Positions 33,821-43,620 of a stretch of DNA of 64,000 bases are shown here, in pieces (position 1 is the stretch's first letter; every line of letters begins with the position of its first letter). The translations under genes and the position numbers were made by a program. The stretch is from the NCBI RefSeq assembly GCF_901482605.1, contig NZ_LR590481.1:1240001-1304000 (forward strand), given 5' to 3'. The stretch comes from Hathewaya histolytica. GTDB lineage: Bacteria > Bacillota > Clostridia > Clostridiales > Clostridiaceae. A model generated the notes under the pieces. It ran no database searches, had not been told where the DNA came from, and worked only from the letters and a program-made list of their open reading frames with translations.

Positions 33821-34792
33821 ATGGAAAAAAGATATCAAGTATTTATTAGTTCTACATTTGTGGATTTGAAAGAAGAAAGAGAGGAAGTAATGAAAGCAAT
33901 TTTAAGTTTAGATTGTTTTCCAGCTGGTATGGAGTTATTTCCTGCATCAAATCAATCTCAATTTGATTATATAAAGAGAATAATCGATAAGAGTGATTAC
34001 TATATTTTAATTATTGCAGGAAGATATGGTACAGAAGATACTGATTGTATAGGATTTACTGAGAAAGAATATGACTATGCTAGAAGCAAAGGTATACCAG
34101 TATATTCATTTATATATAAAAATATTGATAGGATAGAAAGAGGAAAGACTGATAAAAGCGAGGTAAAGCTTAAAAAATTAAAGAGCTTTATAGAAAAAGT
34201 ATCTAAAGATAAAATGTGTAGTTATTGGGAAAATAAAGATCAATTAAGTAATGGTGTAGAGAAAAGTCTAAGGAAGGGATTTAAAGATGATCCAAGAAAT
34301 GGGTGGATTAAAGGACATCTTTCTAATATAAATAATGATATTGAAAATATAAAGAAAGAAAATGAAAAATTGCAGAAGCTAGTACAAGAATTAAAAGCGA
34401 AAATAAGCGAAGATGAATTTAGTGATGTTTTAATTAAAGGTGATAGAAGCATAATAATTTTTTATGATGTTATTAGGAAAGATACTTCTAAATTAAGTGG
34501 GAAATCTATTAAATTGACTTGGAATATACTATTTAAAAATCTTCAAGGATATTTTTATGATTATGTTGAATTTGATATGTCTAAGTCTAGTATTGAACAT
34601 ATGTTATCAAAATATTTAGAATCTGATGAACTGACACAAATTAAAATACATACAGATGACTTTAATAAAATTATATATTACTTTGAAGAATTAGGGTTAC
34701 TAAATATTATGGAATCTGAATTTGAAAGTTATGTAAAAATAAGCGATAAAGGTAAAAAATATTATAAACAACTATGCATCCATAAGAAATAA
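33821..34792 (+). CDS. DUF4062 protein
   Basis: 323 residues from the ATG with GGGGGTG upstream. The N-terminal DUF4062 domain reads RYQVFISSTFVDLKEEREEV, FPAGMELFPASNQSQFDYI, YILIIAGRYGTEDTDCIGFTEKEYDYA. A coiled coil (about 165-210) follows, and the C-terminus looks like a winged helix (YFEELGLLNIMESEFESYVKI). DUF4062 is TIR/NLR-sensor-like and frequent in bacterial defence proteins. No effector domain is obvious. It heads an accessory block before the packaging genes. Confidence 0.85.
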   Translation: MEKRYQVFISSTFVDLKEEREEVMKAILSLDCFPAGMELFPASNQSQFDYIKRIIDKSDYYILIIAGRYGTEDTDCIGFTEKEYDYARSKGIPVYSFIYKNIDRIERGKTDKSEVKLKKLKSFIEKVSKDKMCSYWENKDQLSNGVEKSLRKGFKDDPRNGWIKGHLSNINNDIENIKKENEKLQKLVQELKAKISEDEFSDVLIKGDRSIIIFYDVIRKDTSKLSGKSIKLTWNILFKNLQGYFYDYVEFDMSKSSIEHMLSKYLESDELTQIKIHTDDFNKIIYYFEELGLLNIMESEFESYVKISDKGKKYYKQLCIHKK

Positions 34793-34846
34793 ATTTTATT
34801 AAGTTAATATAAAAATATCCGTTATATGTAAATTTAAAAGATATAT

Positions 34847-34890
34847 GACGAATGAAATTTGAAGGTAAACCTCTATAAGTGTAGAAATTT
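34847..34890 (+). repeat. Cargo leader motif, copy B
   Basis: GACGAATGAAATTTGAAGGT with a hairpin AAGGT/ACCTC and a 3' GTGTAGAAA, preceding the membrane-protein gene. Confidence 0.6.
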
Positions 34891-34912
34891 ATACTTTATG
34901 GGGGTGGGATTA

Positions 34913-36178
34913 TTGGATGAACTAAGCAAATTAGTAGGTATAGTATCAGCATTAGGAGCACTTGCGATATCCTCTATATATTTTCTATTAAATTTTTTCT
35001 ACAACGAGCTTAAAAGAGAGCTCAATCCTATTATAAAAAGGTATTCCAAAGTAGAAAGCATTATGGCAGTACTTTTAGTTATATTGTATTCAATAATAAT
35101 GATATTTTCCATTCTTGCTGTTATAATACATCCGCAGTTAAATAAAACAGAACAAGTAAATAATCTAGTGAATTTAACGTTTATAGTTTTTTGGATTGTA
35201 TCATTACTTATAATAATCTTTTTTGTAGGTAGATCAATAAGGATTTCTATGAAATATATTACTGACATATCATATAACAAAAGAAAAAAAATAAAAAATA
35301 AACTTATGATAAGATTAATAATAACAAGTTTATTCGGGGTTTTTTGGGCGCTTATAAGTTTTGTTTGCATAGAATTAATTTTTGGAAGAAATGTAATAAT
35401 TACTTATGGTGGTAATGAGGTTTATACTAAAATAAGCATAGATGGTTTCAAAGAAGGATATAAAAGAAATCTCTCTATATATGTTAATGGTAAAAAGTTT
35501 GAACTATATGATGAACAAGATGAAAAAGAAACTTTAAATACTATTACCATTAGTTCTATTAATAAGAATCTATATGTAGATAAACTTTTTAATATTTCAA
35601 AAGGTGATTTTATAGAAATAAGAGAGAACGGTAAACTTATTGTAAAAGATAGGTATAAAGTTTATGGTCATTGGATTAACATAATTGAAAAAATGATTAT
35701 AATAATAATACCAGTATCAACCGTCGCTATTACATTAGGTATATATCTGACTTTTAGAAAGTTTCATTATATAAGAAAGTATGTAATAAGGTGTTCAAAT
35801 ACAGATTATGTTGGGCAGATTTGGTTTGAATATGATAATTTTTATTTTGCTAGGATAAAGGATGAGTTTAGATATATAGCAAAAAGTCAAATTAATACAT
35901 TATATGTCGTAAAAGACATAAATGATAAAGATAAAATGCAAATTACTGAAGCTGAAGGTTTGAAAATCGGAGAAATATATAATATTAAGCAACTTAAGCA
36001 ATGGAAAGTTTATATTAATATTAAAATAACTTTAAAAAAGATAATTTTACAAATAAAAAGGTGCCTTAAAAAGTTGTTGTTATCTGCAGTCAATACTTAT
36101 AATAAGGTATTGCTTAAATACAAGATTATAGCAATAATTATTGTAGGAGTTGGGATTTATATGTATAGGCACATATAA
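34913..36178 (+). CDS. Multi-pass membrane protein with an internal soluble domain
   Basis: 421 residues from the TTG with GGGGGTGGG upstream. Four transmembrane helices near the start (VSALGALAISSIYFLLNFF, VLLVILYSIIMIFSILAVII, TFIVFWIVSLLIIIFFVG, IITSLFGVFWALISFVCI), a beta-rich loop (about 160-245), a fifth helix (IIIIIPVSTVAITLGIYLTF), a cytoplasmic stretch and a C-terminal helix (IIAIIIVGVGIYMYRH). No family recognised. Accessory cargo beside DUF4062; a membrane effector role is possible. Confidence 0.65.
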   Translation: MDELSKLVGIVSALGALAISSIYFLLNFFYNELKRELNPIIKRYSKVESIMAVLLVILYSIIMIFSILAVIIHPQLNKTEQVNNLVNLTFIVFWIVSLLIIIFFVGRSIRISMKYITDISYNKRKKIKNKLMIRLIITSLFGVFWALISFVCIELIFGRNVIITYGGNEVYTKISIDGFKEGYKRNLSIYVNGKKFELYDEQDEKETLNTITISSINKNLYVDKLFNISKGDFIEIRENGKLIVKDRYKVYGHWINIIEKMIIIIIPVSTVAITLGIYLTFRKFHYIRKYVIRCSNTDYVGQIWFEYDNFYFARIKDEFRYIAKSQINTLYVVKDINDKDKMQITEAEGLKIGEIYNIKQLKQWKVYINIKITLKKIILQIKRCLKKLLLSAVNTYNKVLLKYKIIAIIIVGVGIYMYRHI

Positions 36179-36235
36179 TAAGTTTGATAGTTTTGTTACA
36201 AATATCTCCTTTTTATACAAGTTATAGAGGGAAAG

Positions 36236-36280
36236 TACGAATGATTGTTGGAGGGGAATCTCCTAAAATGTAGAAAATAC
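36236..36280 (+). repeat. Cargo leader motif, copy C
   Basis: TACGAATGATTGTTGGAGGG with a hairpin GGAG/CTCC and a 3' ATGTAGAAAATAC, preceding the broken small gene. Confidence 0.65.
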
Positions 36281-36300
36281 AGTTAAGGAGGTGATAATGT

Positions 36301-36555
36301 ATGAATATTGTTTAAGATAAACTTACTTCAAGATGGTATATAGGATTTAATATACCAAAAGAGAAAGCCGTAAGCCTTAAAAATTATTTTAATATTGGAA
36401 TAGATGCTGGAAGTAAAGGTTATGAAGTTTTAGCTAATGAAGAGACTAGAAAAGTTTATTCTAATTATAATTTTATAGTTAGCCATTATGAAAAAGAAGC
36501 ACTAAAAGATATTGAGTCAATTGTAAATTGTTTAATTAATAAAGAGAACTCTTAA
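36301..36555 (+). pseudogene. Small gene with an early in-frame TAA
   Basis: AAGGAGGTGAT precedes the ATG. The frame reads MNIV, TAA (36313-36315), then DKLTSRWYIGFNIPKEKAV... and continues for 80 codons to TAA at 36553. The remaining protein is coding-like (SNYNFIVSHYEKEALKDIESIV). A single nonsense change is the simplest explanation. Family unknown. Third member of the leader-motif cargo. Confidence 0.6.
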
Positions 36556-36570
36556 AGGGATTCTCTTTTT
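36541..36570 (+). terminator. Terminator after the cargo block
   Basis: AAAGAGAA pairs with TTCTCTTT, followed by TTACT. It separates cargo from the packaging operon. Confidence 0.75.
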
Positions 36571-36614
36571 ACTTTACAAAATAAACAAATAAGCAATTAG
36601 CATGAGGTGGTGTT

Positions 36615-37496
36615 ATGGAAGACATAAGAGGACCAGATATAAAGGAATTAGCTGAAAAAGATTATATCAAAGGAATGAAATATAAAGATATAGCAGCTAA
36701 ATATAATGTATCTTTAAATACAGTGAAGAGTTGGAAACAAAGATATAAATGGAATAGAAAAGGGGTGCATACAAAAGAAAAGGTATGCATACAAAAAAAG
36801 AATAATAAAAAAAGTGTACAAGAGCCAATGCAACAGGAATTTTTGGATAACTCCGAACTTACTGATAAGCAAAGGCTTTTTTGTCTTTATTATATTAAAA
36901 CTTTCAATCAAACAATGGCAGCTATAAAAGCAGGGTATTCTCCTGAAAGGGCACATGTAACTGGAAGTGAATTAGTAAGAAATAGTAAGGTAAAGGCTTA
37001 TATTAAAGAATTAAAAGGTAAAATGACAGAAGAGTTATTTATAGATGCCATGGATGTGTTAAATAAATATGTAGAGATAGCTTTTTCAGATATAACAGAT
37101 TACTTAACTTTTGGACAAAAGGAAGTACCTATTATTGGACCATTTGGGCCTATGAAAGATGAAGAAGGCAATGAACTTACTAAGGTAGTAAATTACGTTG
37201 ATTTTAAAGAAAGTAGCATAATAGATGGAACTATTGTAAGTGAAGTTAGACAAGGCAAAGAAGGGGTATCAATTAAATTTGAGGATAGAATGAAAGCGTT
37301 AGATAAGCTATCTCAATACTTTGATTTATTCCCTGATAACTTTAAGAGAAAGATAGAAGAAGAAAAAGTAAAACAGTCTAGGGAAAAACTTGAACTTGAA
37401 AAATCAAAGGTTGTTGGATCAGATGAAAAAGTTGGAGATGATGGTTTCCTAGAGGCATTAAAAGGAGAAGTACAAGAGGTATGGAGTAATGAGTAA
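36615..37496 (+). CDS. terS: Terminase small subunit
   Basis: 293 residues. An HTH ([24 protein letters not shown]) at about 20-45 and a Terminase_2 domain ([49 protein letters not shown]). It recognises packaging sites and works with TerL. GAGGTGGTG upstream of the ATG. Starts the late operon. Confidence 0.92.
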   Translation: MEDIRGPDIKELAEKDYIKGMKYKDIAAKYNVSLNTVKSWKQRYKWNRKGVHTKEKVCIQKKNNKKSVQEPMQQEFLDNSELTDKQRLFCLYYIKTFNQTMAAIKAGYSPERAHVTGSELVRNSKVKAYIKELKGKMTEELFIDAMDVLNKYVEIAFSDITDYLTFGQKEVPIIGPFGPMKDEEGNELTKVVNYVDFKESSIIDGTIVSEVRQGKEGVSIKFEDRMKALDKLSQYFDLFPDNFKRKIEEEKVKQSREKLELEKSKVVGSDEKVGDDGFLEALKGEVQEVWSNE

Positions 37497-38832
37497 AAAG
37501 AAAGTTGCTCTATTTAAATTTAAACCATTTTCTAAAAAACAAAAACAAGTTTTAAATTGGTGGATGGAAAGTTCTCCTGTATCAGATAAAGATATATTGA
37601 TTGCAGATGGTTCTGTAAGGGCAGGTAAAACTGTAGTTATGTCTTTAAGTTTTGTAATGTGGGCAATGGAAGTATTTGATGGCGAAAATTTAGCCTTATG
37701 TGGCAAAACAATAGGTTCCTTAAGACGTAATGTAGTTAAACCACTAAAGCGAATGTTAAAAGGTAGAGGATACAAGTGTAAGGAACACAGGGCAGATAAT
37801 TACATAACTATTTCTAGGAATGGTGTAAGTAATGATTTTTACTTATTTGGTGGTAAAGATGAAGGTTCACAGGATCTTATACAAGGTATAACCTTAGCAG
37901 GGGTTTTATTTGATGAAGTAGCTTTAATGCCTCAATCATTTGTAAATCAGGCAACTGCAAGATGTTCTATTGATGGTGCCAAGATGTGGTTTAACTGTAA
38001 TCCAGATGGACCATATCATTGGTTTAAAGTGGAGTATTTAGATAAGCTAGAAGAAAAGAATGCTGTACATCTACATTTTACTATGGATGATAATTTATCA
38101 TTAAGTGAAAAGGTAAAAGAAAGATATAAGAGAATGTATTCAGGTATATTCTATAAGCGTTATATCTTAGGTTTATGGTGTTTAGCTGAGGGAGTTATTT
38201 ATGATATGTTCAATGAAGACTTCCATAAAGTTAAAACAGTTCCTAGAAAATATGAAAAGTATTATGTATCTGTAGACTATGGTACTCAAAATGCTACTGT
38301 ATTTCTTCTTTGGGGACTATGTGAGGGTAAGTGGTATATTGTAAAAGAATACTACTACAGTGGTAGAGATAAAAGCTTACAAAGGACAGATGTTCAATAC
38401 TCTAAAGATTTAAAAAAATTCTTAGGGGGTATAGTACCTGTAAAAATAATTATAGATCCTTCCGCAGCAAGCTTTATAGCTCAATTAAAAGGTGATGGAT
38501 TTACACAAATAAGAAAAGCAAAAAATGATGTTTTAGATGGTATAAGAACAGTTGCAAGCGCATTATCACTAGATATTGTTAAAGTTAATGATTGCTGCAA
38601 AGAAACCATGAAAGAGTTTACTTCTTATGTATGGGACCCTAAGAAAGCATCTATTGGCATGGAAGAACCTTTAAAAGATAAAGACCACTGCATGGATGCA
38701 ATGAGATATTTTATATATACAATACTTAAACGTAATATTGAAGTTAAATATGACAAAGAAATATACAACAAAGGTATGGGTCTTAAGAAGAATGTACCAT
38801 TACCATATAAGAAAGGAGGTACGATATTCTAA
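37489..38832 (+). CDS. terL: Terminase large subunit
   Basis: 447 residues. Packaging ATPase and nuclease. Walker A GSVRAGKT (41-48), Walker [11 protein letters not shown] (138-145), and nuclease acidic residues in VSVDYGTQN and [11 protein letters not shown]. Overlaps terS by 8 bases and portal by one TAATG. Confidence 0.95.
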   Translation: MSKKKVALFKFKPFSKKQKQVLNWWMESSPVSDKDILIADGSVRAGKTVVMSLSFVMWAMEVFDGENLALCGKTIGSLRRNVVKPLKRMLKGRGYKCKEHRADNYITISRNGVSNDFYLFGGKDEGSQDLIQGITLAGVLFDEVALMPQSFVNQATARCSIDGAKMWFNCNPDGPYHWFKVEYLDKLEEKNAVHLHFTMDDNLSLSEKVKERYKRMYSGIFYKRYILGLWCLAEGVIYDMFNEDFHKVKTVPRKYEKYYVSVDYGTQNATVFLLWGLCEGKWYIVKEYYYSGRDKSLQRTDVQYSKDLKKFLGGIVPVKIIIDPSAASFIAQLKGDGFTQIRKAKNDVLDGIRTVASALSLDIVKVNDCCKETMKEFTSYVWDPKKASIGMEEPLKDKDHCMDAMRYFIYTILKRNIEVKYDKEIYNKGMGLKKNVPLPYKKGGTIF

Positions 38833-40313
38833 TGAATAACATAAAAGAAAGATTACTTAATCTAAGTGATGAAGAGAAAAAAGAAAGAGAACGTGCATTA
38901 AAAGACTTCCTTTTTTACTTAGGGGAATGTGAAGATATAGAGAAAGCTAAGAATAATCCCATATTATTAGGTCAAAGCTGGATTACATTAGATGATTTAG
39001 ATTATGTTCCAAGCCAAATAATAGATAATAAAGTTAAACCTCTTATTAACAAGCAGGCAAGATTTATGTTTGGTAAAGAACCTAACTTATTGTTTAAACC
39101 TTTAAAAGATAATAGTAAAGAAATGTGTGAAGAGCTTAGGCAATACGTCGATTCCATATTAAGTGCTAATAAATTTTGGAGTACTACTTTAAAGATATTT
39201 AGACTTGCAACTGTAACTAAAAGAGTAATGTTAAGAATGGAAGCTAATCCAGGTAAACCTATAAAGATATATTATCATGATATTAATGATTTTAACTATG
39301 AACTAGATCCTGATAATATAGGAAGACTTAAGAGTGCTACATTAGTAAAACAAGACTCCAGTACAATTAAAAAAGAAACTAATAATCAGATATGGTATAG
39401 ATTTAATTACTATATGGATAAAGATGAGTTATGTCATCTAAAAACAGAGATTTTTAAAGGAGATAATTTAGAGGAACCAATATCTGTAGAAGAAACTAGT
39501 ACAGGATTAAGCAAAATACCATGTTGGGTAATTGCAAACGAACAAAGTATAGTTAACCCTAAAGGCTTAACTGATATAAAGGATTTAAGACCGCTGCAAG
39601 AGAGATACAATAGGCGATTAAGTGATTTTGATGATGCTTTAAGATTTTTAATGTTTGGACAAACAGCTGTTATAGATGCAACAGAAGATACGGTTAATAG
39701 CTGTAATATAGCACCTAATTCACTTATGGCTTTAAAAAGTATTGAGGATACAGACAGTAATAAACAGGCTAAGGTACAAAGGGTAGAAAGTAATTTTACT
39801 AGTGCGGAACCTGTAAAAATGTTTCTTAAAATTTTAGAAGATAGTATGTATGAAAAGTTAGGCATACCAAGACCAGAACAATTACAAAGTATACCAAGTG
39901 CTAAGAGTATTAAATATATGTATACGGAACTAGTAGCACGTTGTGAAGAAAAATGGCATGATTGGGAACCTTCTATTAGGCAACTAATAAGATTGATAGT
40001 AGAAGCTTGTAGTAAATTAAATTGTTATAGTGAATGGAATCATGAATGGGATAAGTTATTATATAATATAGTTTTAGAAAAGAACTACCCTATACCTGAA
40101 GATGAAGAGGATAAGAAAAGACTCGGCATGGAAGAGGTTAATCTTAAAGTTAGAAGTCATAGAAATTATATAAAAGAATTGAGCAATGATGAGGATTATG
40201 AGGAACACTTTAAAGAAATCATAGAAGATAGTAAAGCACTTAATGAGGCTGAACAGGATCCATGGACAAAAGCTGTGGAAGATGAAATTAATAAATCTAA
40301 TGGTGATTCATAA
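38832..40313 (+). CDS. Portal protein (SPP1 gp6 family)
   Basis: 493 residues. Portal motifs YVPSQIIDNKVKPLINKQARFMFGKEP and AEPVKMFLKILEDSMYEKLGIPRPEQLQ. It forms the ring through which DNA enters the head. Coupled to TerL and the minor head gene. Confidence 0.93.
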   Translation: MNNIKERLLNLSDEEKKERERALKDFLFYLGECEDIEKAKNNPILLGQSWITLDDLDYVPSQIIDNKVKPLINKQARFMFGKEPNLLFKPLKDNSKEMCEELRQYVDSILSANKFWSTTLKIFRLATVTKRVMLRMEANPGKPIKIYYHDINDFNYELDPDNIGRLKSATLVKQDSSTIKKETNNQIWYRFNYYMDKDELCHLKTEIFKGDNLEEPISVEETSTGLSKIPCWVIANEQSIVNPKGLTDIKDLRPLQERYNRRLSDFDDALRFLMFGQTAVIDATEDTVNSCNIAPNSLMALKSIEDTDSNKQAKVQRVESNFTSAEPVKMFLKILEDSMYEKLGIPRPEQLQSIPSAKSIKYMYTELVARCEEKWHDWEPSIRQLIRLIVEACSKLNCYSEWNHEWDKLLYNIVLEKNYPIPEDEEDKKRLGMEEVNLKVRSHRNYIKELSNDEDYEEHFKEIIEDSKALNEAEQDPWTKAVEDEINKSNGDS

Positions 40314-41296
40314 TGAATGAATATCAAAGGAGAGTTTTACAGGGAAGAAAAGAATTCTTAAAACTTACACAACAACAAGAAAAAGAATTACTCAATATAT
40401 ATAAAGAAGCAGGAAGGCAAATAGCATATAAACTTTCCAAAGCTAAACCAGGAAGTTTAACATCAAGATATTTAAATGAACTAAATAAATCTATAAATAG
40501 GTACAGGATTGAACTAAAAGGAGAATTATATAAACACTCAAAAGAAGTTATAAAAGCAAGTTCAGAAATAGCATCTTATGTTCAGTTGAGTTATTTAGAC
40601 ATGATTGCTCCAAATCAAAACATTAGGAGTTCCTTCAATAAAATGTTTACTCAGTTGCCTAACAATATTACTAAGCAACTTATAAGTGGTAGCTATTATG
40701 AAGATGGCAAAACATTAGATAAAAGACTTTGGAACATAACTAATAAAAATGCTAGGGACATAGATAGCTTAATAAAAATTAATGTATCTAAAGGTGTTAA
40801 TGCTAGAGAACTTGCTAAGGAATTAGATGCTTATATTAATCCATTAAACAAATTAACTCCTAATACTTTAGAATCAGGCATGAGTAAGAATATATCATAT
40901 CAAGCTCAAAGATTAGCAAGGACAAGTTTAACTCATGCTAATACAGAAACTTATATTCAGGGTTCAAAGATGAATCCATTTTGTCAGGGGCTTAAATGGA
41001 ATCTTAGTCCTAGTCATTATGAGAGACAGGTTGCTAAATATGGTGAAGATATCTGTGATGAATATGCAATACAAAATAACTATGAGTTAGGAGCTGGGAT
41101 ATATCCATCAAGTCAATATCCAGTAGCGCATCCTAATTGTCTTTGTTATCTTACACAAGAGAATATCCCAATAGAGGATGCAAGGGCCGAACTTATAAAA
41201 TGGCTTAATGGAGAAAGTAACGCTAAGCTAGATAAATGGCTAGAAGATTATGGAGAAGAATATGGTATAGGAGGGTTATATGAAAGTAATATGTGA
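40313..41296 (+). CDS. Minor head protein (SPP1 gp7 / Mu gpF family)
   Basis: 327 residues. Phage_Mu_F-type core (RLARTSLTHANTETYIQGSKM...GLKWNLSPSHYERQV...CDEYA) and the terminal VAHPNCLCYLTQ. Overlaps the portal gene by one base. Coats or links the portal during head assembly. Confidence 0.9.
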   Translation: MNEYQRRVLQGRKEFLKLTQQQEKELLNIYKEAGRQIAYKLSKAKPGSLTSRYLNELNKSINRYRIELKGELYKHSKEVIKASSEIASYVQLSYLDMIAPNQNIRSSFNKMFTQLPNNITKQLISGSYYEDGKTLDKRLWNITNKNARDIDSLIKINVSKGVNARELAKELDAYINPLNKLTPNTLESGMSKNISYQAQRLARTSLTHANTETYIQGSKMNPFCQGLKWNLSPSHYERQVAKYGEDICDEYAIQNNYELGAGIYPSSQYPVAHPNCLCYLTQENIPIEDARAELIKWLNGESNAKLDKWLEDYGEEYGIGGLYESNM

Positions 41297-41576
41297 TAAC
41301 TGTAAAAGAGAATTTGAAATGAAACAGGATAAACTAGAGGAAAAGTATTTAGGTGCAATGTATACAGAGGTATTCTATAATTGTCCTCATTGCTGTATAA
41401 AACATTTGGTAGGGGTAATGAATGCTAAATGCAGGCACTTAAAAAGGAAGATGGAAACACGGATTTTAAGAAGATTTAAGGATACTAATAATATTAATAC
41501 AGTAGTAGCTGATAAGGACATAGATAATATTCAAAAAGAACTTAAAGCAGAGATGGATAGAATAAATAAGGGATAG
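41280..41576 (+). CDS. Zinc-ribbon head-region protein
   Basis: 98 residues. CDNCKREFEM and NCPHCCIKHLVG form a zinc knuckle; the rest is basic and helical. Overlaps the minor head gene by 17 bases. Ends at a terminator. Confidence 0.7.
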   Translation: MKVICDNCKREFEMKQDKLEEKYLGAMYTEVFYNCPHCCIKHLVGVMNAKCRHLKRKMETRILRRFKDTNNINTVVADKDIDNIQKELKAEMDRINKG

Positions 41577-41606
41577 CACTTACTAAGTTAAATGGTAGGT
41601 GCTTTT
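41575..41606 (+). terminator. Terminator that starts the anti-defence cassette
   Basis: AGCACTTACT pairs (two G-U) with GGTAGGTGCT and TTTT follows. It falls between structural genes, where a terminator is unusual. Confidence 0.75.
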
Positions 41607-41634
41607 ATTATGTCTAAAATTAATGGAGGAGTTT

Positions 41635-41784
41635 ATGCATAAAAATGAGATTAAGGATTTAATATTCTTTATGTTAATTGTAGCATTTTCATTTTTTTAT
41701 AGATATGTTCCGTTAGAATTACAAGGTTTTATTGGATTTTTATCTGGAGTGATTGCTATGTGGACAAGAATTAAAGAAAAGTAG
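41635..41784 (+). CDS. Small membrane protein
   Basis: 49 residues from the ATG with GGAGGAG upstream. Two short hydrophobic segments (LIFFMLIVAFSFFYRY and GFIGFLSGVIAMW). First gene of a terminator-flanked moron. Function unknown. Confidence 0.6.
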   Translation: MHKNEIKDLIFFMLIVAFSFFYRYVPLELQGFIGFLSGVIAMWTRIKEK

Positions 41785-41796
41785 GAGGAAAAGAAA

Positions 41797-42183
41797 GTGA
41801 AAAAATTAATTACTATTCAAAAAAGAGAAAAGTTAAATGATGTTTATGCAGTGGATAACGCTGGTCCAGGAGGTGCTTATCATAGATATATAATATGTGA
41901 GCATGATGAAACTTGTTGGTGTGATGGAAGTAATAACATTGGGGTATTAGAGGATATTTATTTCCAAAAGGGACCACGTAAAGAAAAAGATAGCCAACAT
42001 GGAGTGATCGATAGTGACTTATTAGAAATAGTAAATGATAGATTGAGAGCGTTCCAAGATGGACCATATAAATGTGTTGAGAATGAAAATGCACTTAAAG
42101 CTATTAATGAAGCATTATACTGGATGAATAAAAGAGTTGAAGATAGAATTGAAAGAAATGTATTAGGAAGGAATGAAAAATAA
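41797..42183 (+). CDS. Acb2/Tad1-type signal-sponge protein (anti-CBASS/anti-Thoeris)
   Basis: 128 residues from a GTG with GGAGG upstream. N-terminal part contains [19 protein letters not shown]. The C-terminal helical hairpin matches the Acb2/Tad1 domain: [20 protein letters not shown], then [20 protein letters not shown] and NVLGRNEK. That domain sequesters cyclic nucleotide signals and gcADPR and so blocks CBASS and Thoeris defence. The FQxGPxxCxENxxAL and EALxWMxxR pattern is the basis of the call. It lies in a moron between structural genes. Confidence 0.75.
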   Translation: MKKLITIQKREKLNDVYAVDNAGPGGAYHRYIICEHDETCWCDGSNNIGVLEDIYFQKGPRKEKDSQHGVIDSDLLEIVNDRLRAFQDGPYKCVENENALKAINEALYWMNKRVEDRIERNVLGRNEK

Positions 42184-42470
42184 TGGCTAAATATAGAAAG
42201 AAACCAGTTGTAATTGAAGCATTCAAGTATGATGGCGATTTAATAAATAGCAAAGGGGAATATTACGCCCCAGAGTGGGCAGAAGTTGCCTGCAAATATG
42301 GAACATTATATTTTTATGAATTTGAAGGAAAGCCAGGAGAATTATTCATTAAAACATTAGGGGGAAATCATCATGTAAGCGTTGGTGATTATGTTATTAA
42401 GGGAGTGCAAGAGGAAATATATCCTTGTAAGCCAGATATATTTAAAAAAACATATGAAATAGTTGAGTAA
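42183..42470 (+). CDS. PGDYG-like phage protein
   Basis: 95 residues. Common phage family: [49 protein letters not shown]. Overlaps the Acb2/Tad1 gene by one base (TAATG), so they are coupled. No biochemical function is established. Confidence 0.8.
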   Translation: MAKYRKKPVVIEAFKYDGDLINSKGEYYAPEWAEVACKYGTLYFYEFEGKPGELFIKTLGGNHHVSVGDYVIKGVQEEIYPCKPDIFKKTYEIVE

Positions 42471-42494
42471 AGTCTTAGTAATAAGGCTTTTTTT
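42471..42494 (+). terminator. Terminator that ends the anti-defence cassette
   Basis: AGTCTTA-GTAA-TAAGGCT followed by TTTTTT. Confidence 0.8.
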
Positions 42495-42588
42495 ATTTTT
42501 AGTTTTTAAAGAAGAAATAATAAAACTCTAATCTTGGCCACAACCATGTAAAAAAGTGAATTAGAGAAAATCAGGAGGAGTAAATAGT

Positions 42589-43236
42589 ATGGCAAAACTT
42601 AAAGAGATATTAGGAGAAGAGTTATTTAATAAACTTCCAGAAGATAAACAAAAGGAATTTAAGGATAAAGACTTAGAAGATATATCTGGGGGAGCTTACA
42701 TACCAAAACAAAGATTTGATCAAATAAATGAACAGGCTAAGGAATATAAGAAACAAGTTGGAGAAAGAGATCAGCAAATAACAAAGTTCAAGGAGGACTA
42801 TAAGGATGTAGATGGACTCAAGGAAAAAGTATCAGAGTTAGAGGAAATTAACAAGAAACAAAAAGAGGATTATGAATCAAAAACAACTCAAATGGAATTT
42901 GATTATAAGTTTGATAAGGCTATAGGAGCATATAAAACTAAAAATCCAAAAGCATTAAGAGCTCTTTTAGACATGGACAAGGTAAAACTAGTTGATGATA
43001 CTTTTATAGGATTAGAAGAGCAGGTAAAAGCTTTAAAAGAATCGGACTCTTATCTATTTGAAGATAATAACTTACAAGTAACAGAAACTATAGTAGGGAC
43101 AGGAGTTATAGGAGGTGGTCAATCTTTAATTAGCAATATAAATAATACAAAAACAGAAAGTTTAGGAGAGAGGCTTGCAAAGGAAAAATCTGAACAATTA
43201 AAAGGAAATGAACAATTAGATAACTTCTTTAAGTAA
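42589..43236 (+). CDS. Scaffold protein (phage GP20 family)
   Basis: 215 residues. GP20 signature: FDQINEQAKEYKKQVGERDQQITKF then coiled coil (KEKVSELEEINKKQKEDYESK) and a C-terminal LLDMDKVKL segment. It guides capsid assembly. GGAGGAG upstream. Confidence 0.85.
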   Translation: MAKLKEILGEELFNKLPEDKQKEFKDKDLEDISGGAYIPKQRFDQINEQAKEYKKQVGERDQQITKFKEDYKDVDGLKEKVSELEEINKKQKEDYESKTTQMEFDYKFDKAIGAYKTKNPKALRALLDMDKVKLVDDTFIGLEEQVKALKESDSYLFEDNNLQVTETIVGTGVIGGGQSLISNINNTKTESLGERLAKEKSEQLKGNEQLDNFFK

Positions 43237-43257
43237 AAAATATTAGGAGGTAAAGTC

Positions 43258-43608
43258 ATGAGACAAAGTAATTATAAGATTTCAGTAGGACAAAGGGATA
43301 TTAGAGAAATAGCAGGGGATCATTATGTAAATATAAATATTAAAGTTAGAAAGACAGATGTTACAGATAAGCTAAAAGAAGGAGTATTACCAGCAGGTAC
43401 TACAGTAGATCCAAAGGGTAAACCGGAAAATGGAGCAACTTCATTTGGGATAGTGTTTGCAGATGTTGATTTTAATAATTCTAAAGGAACAGAAATATTA
43501 CCTGTTATGATACATGGTTTTGTAAACAAAGCTAAATTAAAAGAATATACCGGTGAAGAAGTAACAGAAGAAGCTATAAAAGCTATGAACATGATTAAAT
43601 TTCTATAG
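43258..43608 (+). CDS. Head decoration-like protein
   Basis: 116 residues. Order scaffold, decoration, major capsid fits the lambda/D-like pattern. Beta-rich (HYVNINIKVRKTDVTDKL...GVLPAGTTVDPKG), ending EAIKAMNMIKFL. The role is inferred from position. Confidence 0.7.
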   Translation: MRQSNYKISVGQRDIREIAGDHYVNINIKVRKTDVTDKLKEGVLPAGTTVDPKGKPENGATSFGIVFADVDFNNSKGTEILPVMIHGFVNKAKLKEYTGEEVTEEAIKAMNMIKFL

Positions 43609-43620
43609 GAGAGTGATAGT

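Noticed and set aside
33759-36280. Known riboswitch (c-di-GMP, preQ1, purine) as the cargo leader motif.
   Set aside because: The short hairpin and flanks do not match the conserved cores of those classes.
16149-36555. A changed genetic code or general stop read-through explaining the internal stops.
   Set aside because: The stops are two TAA and one TGA in small genes only; all large genes use normal stops and read cleanly.
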